9,328 nucleotides of DNA from JBOGWY01 sp050694015 (GTDB lineage Bacteria; Actinomycetota; CADDZG01; WHSQ01). Both the position numbers and the translations under genes were made by a program. The notes under the pieces were generated by a model that was given only the letters and a program-made list of their open reading frames with translations, was not told where the DNA came from and searched no databases. Below, piece after piece: positions 6,221 to 9,328 of the stretch. The stretch spans positions 1 through 9,328 of the forward strand of contig JBOGWY010000192.1 of assembly GCA_050694015.1 (NCBI GenBank). Direction: 5' to 3'. Numbering within the stretch: the stretch's first letter is position 1; each line of letters opens with the position of its first letter.

Positions 6221-7054
6221 ATGCCTGAGCTACCGGAGATGCAGGCTTTGTCCGAACGCCTCGAGGCGATCTATGGCGGCGCGACGCTCAAACGATTCGA
6301 CCTCTTGCAGTTCTCGTCTCTCAAGACGGTCGAGCCCTCGCCTTCCGACCTCTACGGGACAAAGGTCACCGCACTGGGGCGGCGCGGCAAGTACGTGTTC
6401 TTCGCTATGGGCGATAAGCGCCTGATGTTCCACCTCTCGCAAGGGGGCCGCGTCGACATCGAGGATCCTCCGAAAGCCACGAAGCCGAAGGGCTCGATCG
6501 TCCGCCTCCATTTCGACGGACGGCCCTCGATGCTCATCAAGGAGTTCGGTACCGAACGAAAGGCCGCGCTGTGGGTGCTCGCATCGGAGGATCCCGGCCC
6601 CCTCGAACGCCTGGGCCCGGAGCCGGACTCGGAGGCGTTCGCCGCGTTCATCCGCACGGGTCAGGACAAGAGGCGGCTGCACACGATGCTGCGCGATCAA
6701 CGCACCGTCGCGGGGATCGGACGCGGCTTTGCCGACGACATCCTTCACGACGCGAAGTTGGCGCCGTTCGATCCGCTGTCGTCGTTGAACGACGAACAAC
6801 GCGAACAACTCCTCCAGTCGAGTAGGCGCGCGCTCGATGCCGCGCTCGCACGCGAGCGGCAACGCGAGGGCGGACTGCCCACGAAGATGCAGGGACGCTT
6901 CACGGTGCACGGCAAGTACGGAGAGGCATGTTCGCGCTGCAAGAACACGCTGCGTCGCGTCTCCTACGAGGCATACGAGGTCACCTACTGCCCGACGTGT
7001 CAGACCCGCGGCAAGGTGCTCGCCGACCGCCGCACGTCGCGGTTCCTCAAGTGA
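6221..7054 (+). CDS. Fpg/Nei-family DNA glycosylase/AP lyase, divergent subgroup
   Basis: This 277-residue base-excision repair enzyme removes oxidised bases and cuts the abasic site through a Schiff base. The start is certain because the chain opens M-P-E-L-P-E, with catalytic Pro2 and Glu3. Lys57 in G-R-R-G-K-Y-V-F-F is the conserved beta-hairpin lysine. The H2TH region is near residues 155-185 (V-A-G-I-G-R-G-F-A-D-D-I-L). The C-terminus has a zinc finger C-x2-C-x16-C-x2-C. Several usual Fpg residues differ: the void-filling Met (H-L-G-M-S/T-G) is Gln74 in H-L-S-Q-G-G; the H2TH Asn of A-G-x-G-N is Arg; and the zinc-finger Arg five residues before the third Cys is Tyr. Catalytic residues remain, so the enzyme is probably active, but substrate preference may differ from MutM, so no symbol is given. 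It is divergent from hom and probably a single gene. Confidence 0.88.
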   Translation: MPELPEMQALSERLEAIYGGATLKRFDLLQFSSLKTVEPSPSDLYGTKVTALGRRGKYVFFAMGDKRLMFHLSQGGRVDIEDPPKATKPKGSIVRLHFDGRPSMLIKEFGTERKAALWVLASEDPGPLERLGPEPDSEAFAAFIRTGQDKRRLHTMLRDQRTVAGIGRGFADDILHDAKLAPFDPLSSLNDEQREQLLQSSRRALDAALARERQREGGLPTKMQGRFTVHGKYGEACSRCKNTLRRVSYEAYEVTYCPTCQTRGKVLADRRTSRFLK

Positions 7055-7189
7055 TCGTGTCGCGTTCGCGTGATTGAGGACCGAAGTACCTAGCCGGGAT
7101 CCCCAACCTCTCCTCGGATCGGTGCCGAACCGTCGTTTGCCGTCGCGAAAGGGGAATAACGTTGACGAGCGTTCCCTCAAGGAGGCCAC
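7055..7189 (+). promoter_or_regulatory. Upstream region of the response regulator, candidate promoter and RBS
   Basis: This is a 135-base gap. AAGGAGG (7179-7185), four bases before the ATG, is a strong ribosome binding site. GTTT (7135-7138), then 13 bases, then GGGAAT (7152-7157) resembles stress-sigma promoters of the SigB/SigF type (GTTT and GGGTAT), one mismatch in the -10 box. An alternative is TTGCCG (7137-7142) with TAACGT (7157-7162), but the spacer is 14. No convincing terminator for the glycosylase is seen; CGCGTTCGCG just after its stop is only a 4-bp stem. Confidence 0.35.
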
Positions 7190-7630
7190 ATGCAGCGGGC
7201 TAGCAGCGACGGCCGGTCGACGAGAGGCGACGCGCGGGAACCGCTCCGCATTCTGGTCGTCGACGACGACGAGAACCTTCGCTTCATGTTGCGTCTGTTG
7301 TTCGACGATCCCAGCGTCGAGGACATCCACGACGCGGCCAACGGCGAGGAAGCTCTTGCGATCGCCGAACGCGAACGGCCCAACGTCATCGTCTGCGATT
7401 GCAGGATGCCCGTTATGAGTGGAGATGAGGCGGGCCGCAGACTCCGCATCACCCTGCCCGACGCGCTGATCGTCTCCTACTCCGGGCTCGATGCCGACAA
7501 GCCGTGGGCCGATGAGGCCATCATCAAAGCGTCGGGGGACGACATCGACCGCCTGCGGGACACCGTCCTCGGGCACGGCTTACGCGCGGCCCCCCTCGAG
7601 AGCCTCGAAATAAGACCCCCTAAGCCCTAA
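7190..7630 (+). CDS. Single-domain response regulator (CheY-like receiver)
   Basis: This is a 146-residue protein made of one receiver domain and short flanks, with no DNA-binding or enzymatic output domain. After about 18 polar residues comes R-I-L-V-V-D-D-D-E-N, whose Asp25/Asp26 form the metal-binding acidic pair. The phospho-acceptor is Asp70 in V-I-V-C-D-C-R-M-P-V-M-S-G. The switch Ser/Thr is probably Ser98 (Y-S-G) and the conserved Lys is Lys113 in A-I-I-K-A. The usual K-P is K-A here, and the region before it is shortened, so the alpha4-beta5 surface is unusual. It should be a phosphorylated cytosolic signalling protein that acts by protein contact. No histidine kinase lies nearby, so it is an orphan. 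The ATG is supported by AAGGAGG at 7179-7185. Confidence 0.87.
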   Translation: MQRASSDGRSTRGDAREPLRILVVDDDENLRFMLRLLFDDPSVEDIHDAANGEEALAIAERERPNVIVCDCRMPVMSGDEAGRRLRITLPDALIVSYSGLDADKPWADEAIIKASGDDIDRLRDTVLGHGLRAAPLESLEIRPPKP

Positions 7631-7648
7631 GTAGGTATCGCGCCCGAT

Positions 7649-7658
7649 GTGGCGCCAC
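7649..7658. promoter_or_regulatory. Perfect 10-bp palindrome, possible operator
   Basis: GTGGCGCCAC is a perfect palindrome lying between the response regulator and the small basic protein. Its position 49 bases before the small-protein ATG would suit an operator. Such short GC palindromes also occur by chance in GC-rich DNA, so this is only a candidate. Confidence 0.2.
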
Positions 7659-7672
7659 CCCTCTTATCCCTA

Positions 7673-7700
7673 CCTTCGCTGTAACGCCAAGCGAAGGAGG
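7673..7700 (+). promoter_or_regulatory. Leader hairpin that pairs with the Shine-Dalgarno sequence of the small protein
   Basis: CCTTCGCT (7673-7680) pairs perfectly with AGCGAAGG (7690-7697) across a nine-base loop. The right arm contains the first four bases of AAGGAGG (7694-7700), the Shine-Dalgarno sequence of the ATG at 7707. In mRNA this would bury part of the ribosome binding site, as in RNA thermometers and other translational switches. Pairing is seen directly; a regulatory role is inference and requires transcription to begin upstream of 7673. Confidence 0.45.
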
Positions 7701-7706
7701 AAAGAG

Positions 7707-7877
7707 ATGAACGGATCGCCCTTGGGATTCGGCTCGATCATGGCCCAGCAGCGCATCCAGGAGATGCGCCGGGGCGCACCGCACCGCCGGTTCGCCCGCG
7801 GCGGCAAGCACGATTCGGGACACCACCGTCGCCCCTCATCGTCGGCGGCACGACCCCGCCCCGCGCCGGGCAGGTAG
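7707..7877 (+). CDS. Small basic protein of unknown function (56 residues)
   Basis: I do not recognise a named family. The protein has a short, possibly helical N-terminal half (I-M-A-Q-Q-R-I-Q-E-M-R-R) and a tail rich in Arg, His, Gly, Ser and Pro, giving a strong positive charge. There is no cysteine, membrane segment or signal peptide. Short proteins with an A-x-Q-R-I-x-E-x-R-R-like helix and an Arg-rich tail are common in actinobacteria, usually as hypotheticals. The ATG at 7707 is chosen over an in-frame ATG at 7647 because a full AAGGAGG lies six bases before it and nothing comparable precedes 7647. That site sits in a hairpin (7673-7697). The stop TAG at 7875-7877 is followed at once by the ATG of the ATPase gene in the same frame, so the two are almost certainly co-transcribed and coupled. 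The open frame and ribosome binding site are good evidence for translation; function is unknown. Confidence 0.65.
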   Translation: MNGSPLGFGSIMAQQRIQEMRRGAPHRRFARGGKHDSGHHRRPSSSAARPRPAPGR

Positions 7878-9328
7878 ATGAGCGTCACCGAAGCAGGCAG
7901 CGAGGACGGGCTTCTCCCCCGGGACCCGTCCTCGTTCGCGTTCGACCCAGTCTCGTTCGCGTCAAACCGCGGCGCGATACTGACGAGCATCTCGACTGCA
8001 ACCAGCTCCACGTTCATCGGCCGGACCGAGGAGCTCGGCCGCTTATCGGAGCTACTCGATCGAGCCGAGCACGGTCTGCGTGCCGTCGCGCTCGTCGCCG
8101 GGGATGCGGGTGTCGGCAAGACCCGGCTGTTGACCGAGGTCGTCGCCGACGCGGAGAAACGCGGGATGCGCGTTCTCGTGGGCGGCTGCATGGAGACCGG
8201 CGATCTCGGGCTCCCCTACGTGCCGTTCATAGACGCGTTCCGCCAGCTGGGCGATCGTCCCGACGACGTCGCGCTCATCGAAACAATGATCGCGGCGATC
8301 CCGAACCTCGGTCGGTTGTTGCCGGGGCCCACCGAGGGTCGCCCTCCTCCCGCACCGACCCGCGACGATTTCGATCAGGTCGAGCTGTTCGGCGGTGTGC
8401 TGTCCTTGCTGGAGCGCCTCTCCGAGACCGCCCCACTGCTACTCGTGATCGAGGACCTGCACTGGGCGGACCGTTCGACCCGGGACCTGCTCGCGTTCGT
8501 GGTGCGTTCTCTGCGCACCGGGCGGATCGGGTTGGTCGCGTCGTACCGGGCCGACGAGCTGCACCGGCGTCATCCGCTGCGACCGTTGCTCGCCGAGCTG
8601 GTGCGCCTGCCCGACGTCACCCGTATCGACCTCGCGCCGTTCACGCGCCACGAGCTCGCACAGCACCTCGAGGCACTGGTCGGCGAACGGGTCGAGCCGT
8701 CGGTCGTGGAACGGATCCTCGACCGGTCGGAGGGCAATGTCTTCTTCGCCGAGGAGCTCGTAGCCGCGGGTGCGGTGCGCGCCGATGTCCGGCTTCCCGA
8801 CGCGCTGGCCGACGTGCTGCGAACGCGCATCGAGGCTCTCTCGGAAAAGGCACAAGAAGTCCTGAAGGTCGCGTCGACCGCGGGCCGGCGCGTGAGCCAC
8901 GACCTCCTCGTCGCGGCTTGTGACTGCTCCGAGCCCGAGCTCGAAACGTCCCTGCACGAGGCGATCGCAGGTCAGGTGCTCGTGGTCGATCCGGTGGAGG
9001 CGACCTATCGCTTCCGCCATGCACTGCTACAGGAAGCCGTCTACGGAGATCTCCTTCCGAGCGAACGCACGCGACTACACGCGACCTACGCCGAGTTGCT
9101 GGCCGAGTCCGGGGCCGCGGCGGAGCTCGCACATCACGCCCTGGCCGCGCACGACTTGCCAGGCGCGCTCAAAGCGTTGGTGCAAGCCGCCACCGAGGCC
9201 ACGAGCGTGTCGGCACCGGCCGAAGCGCTGGGACACCTAGCTCGGGCCCTCGAGATCTGGGACCGCGTGCCCGACGCGCATGCCGTCGCAGGGATTCCGC
9301 GCGCTACCGCGTTGCTCCGTGCGGCCGC
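7878..9328 (+). CDS. Large P-loop ATPase transcriptional regulator (LuxR/MalT-like, AAA_16), 3' end beyond the window
   Basis: The frame is open for 483 codons and runs off the right edge, so the C-terminus is missing. After a polar 45-residue leader comes F-I-G-R-T-E-E-L, the usual entry to an AAA_16 ATPase domain. Walker A is G-D-A-G-V-G-K-T at 75-82. Walker B is L-L-L-V-I-E-D-L-H-W-A-D at 187-198. A sensor-like region S-Y-R-A-D-E-L follows near 222-228. S-E-G-N-V-F-F-A-E-E-L (284-294) and Y-R-F-R-H-A-L-L-Q-E-A-V-Y (377-389) are typical of large LuxR-family ATP-binding regulators, and TPR-like helices start near 445. Such proteins normally end in a LuxR-type helix-turn-helix, which is not visible here, so DNA binding is inferred. 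The ATG follows the TAG of the small gene with no gap and only a weak AGG upstream, implying translational coupling. No other start exists in frame before the ATPase domain. Confidence 0.87.
   Translation, partial: MSVTEAGSEDGLLPRDPSSFAFDPVSFASNRGAILTSISTATSSTFIGRTEELGRLSELLDRAEHGLRAVALVAGDAGVGKTRLLTEVVADAEKRGMRVLVGGCMETGDLGLPYVPFIDAFRQLGDRPDDVALIETMIAAIPNLGRLLPGPTEGRPPPAPTRDDFDQVELFGGVLSLLERLSETAPLLLVIEDLHWADRSTRDLLAFVVRSLRTGRIGLVASYRADELHRRHPLRPLLAELVRLPDVTRIDLAPFTRHELAQHLEALVGERVEPSVVERILDRSEGNVFFAEELVAAGAVRADVRLPDALADVLRTRIEALSEKAQEVLKVASTAGRRVSHDLLVAACDCSEPELETSLHEAIAGQVLVVDPVEATYRFRHALLQEAVYGDLLPSERTRLHATYAELLAESGAAAELAHHALAAHDLPGALKALVQAATEATSVSAPAEALGHLARALEIWDRVPDAHAVAGIPRATALLRAA
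7923..7964 (+). repeat. Two-copy 21-bp in-frame tandem repeat in the ATPase leader
   Basis: Units 7923-7943 and 7944-7964 match at 16 of 21 positions and share the 11-mer CTCGTTCGCGT. They encode D-P-S-S-F-A-F and D-P-V-S-F-A-S. It looks like a small in-frame duplication in the unstructured N-terminal leader. Confidence 0.55.

Noticed and set aside
7055..7080. CGCGTTCGCG inverted repeat after the glycosylase stop, considered as a terminator
   Set aside because: The stem is only four base pairs with a two-base loop and no T-run follows. It is not convincing.
6230..7576. A 448-codon minus-strand open frame antisense to the glycosylase and response regulator
   Set aside because: It spans two well-supported plus-strand genes. 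Its composition is Arg/Val/Leu-rich shadow sequence with no recognisable motif, as expected opposite GC-rich codons.
7647..7706. Earlier in-frame ATG at 7647 for the small basic protein
   Set aside because: It has no ribosome binding site, and the added residues would be translated from what looks like a leader hairpin.
8439..9020. A 193-codon minus-strand open frame opposite the ATPase
   Set aside because: It is a shadow of the ATPase frame, whose Walker A and B motifs are clear.
1..9328. Search by eye for tRNA, CRISPR, insertion sequences, phage genes, toxin-antitoxin or defence systems
   Set aside because: None was seen. Gene content and base composition look like uniform chromosomal sequence.

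Overview
The window is GC-rich with strongly G/C-biased third codon positions. Its gene set points to a high-GC Gram-positive bacterium, most likely Actinomycetota (a deep or uncultured lineage is possible). The signs are a hom-thrC-thrB cluster, proline-rich DUF4190/DUF3105 membrane proteins, large LuxR-type ATP-binding regulators and probable leaderless starts. This is inferred from gene content; no rRNA or marker phylogeny was available.

Layout from left to right. (1) 1-557, minus strand: 5' part of a gene resembling cyclic 2,3-diphosphoglycerate synthetase. It runs off the left edge and appears to start with ATC. (2) 655-1368, plus: a four-helix YrzE/TIGR04086-like membrane protein, followed by a perfect 9-bp hairpin. 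(3) 1472-1885, plus: a small secreted cupredoxin with a complete type 1 copper ligand set. (4) 1875-6197, minus: a threonine biosynthesis operon in the order hom, thrC, DUF4190-DUF3105 membrane protein, thrB. (5) 6221-7054, plus: a divergent Fpg/Nei-family DNA glycosylase, only 23 bp from hom. (6) 7190-7630, plus: an orphan single-domain response regulator. (7) 7707-7877, plus: a 56-residue basic small protein whose Shine-Dalgarno sequence lies in a hairpin. (8) 7878 to the right edge, plus: a large P-loop ATPase regulator, cut by the window end.

How the genes work together. Hom, ThrC and ThrB turn aspartate semialdehyde into threonine, with O-phosphohomoserine passing from ThrB to ThrC. The first three operon genes are translationally coupled (TAGTG and ATGA junctions). 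ThrB follows a 74-bp gap that may hold its own promoter. The envelope protein inside this operon has no known role in threonine synthesis. The right-hand block (response regulator, small protein, ATPase) looks regulatory, but no partner kinase is visible.

The window is mostly ordinary chromosomal sequence; I see no phage, transposon, CRISPR or defence island. The points most worth a second look are the SD-sequestering hairpin before the small protein, the same-frame TAG/ATG junction between the small protein and the ATPase, the 23-bp hom/glycosylase divergent gap without Shine-Dalgarno sequences, the ATC start, and a hairpin whose T-rich side suggests that the thr transcript may run antisense through the cupredoxin gene. 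No gap between genes exceeds 140 bases.
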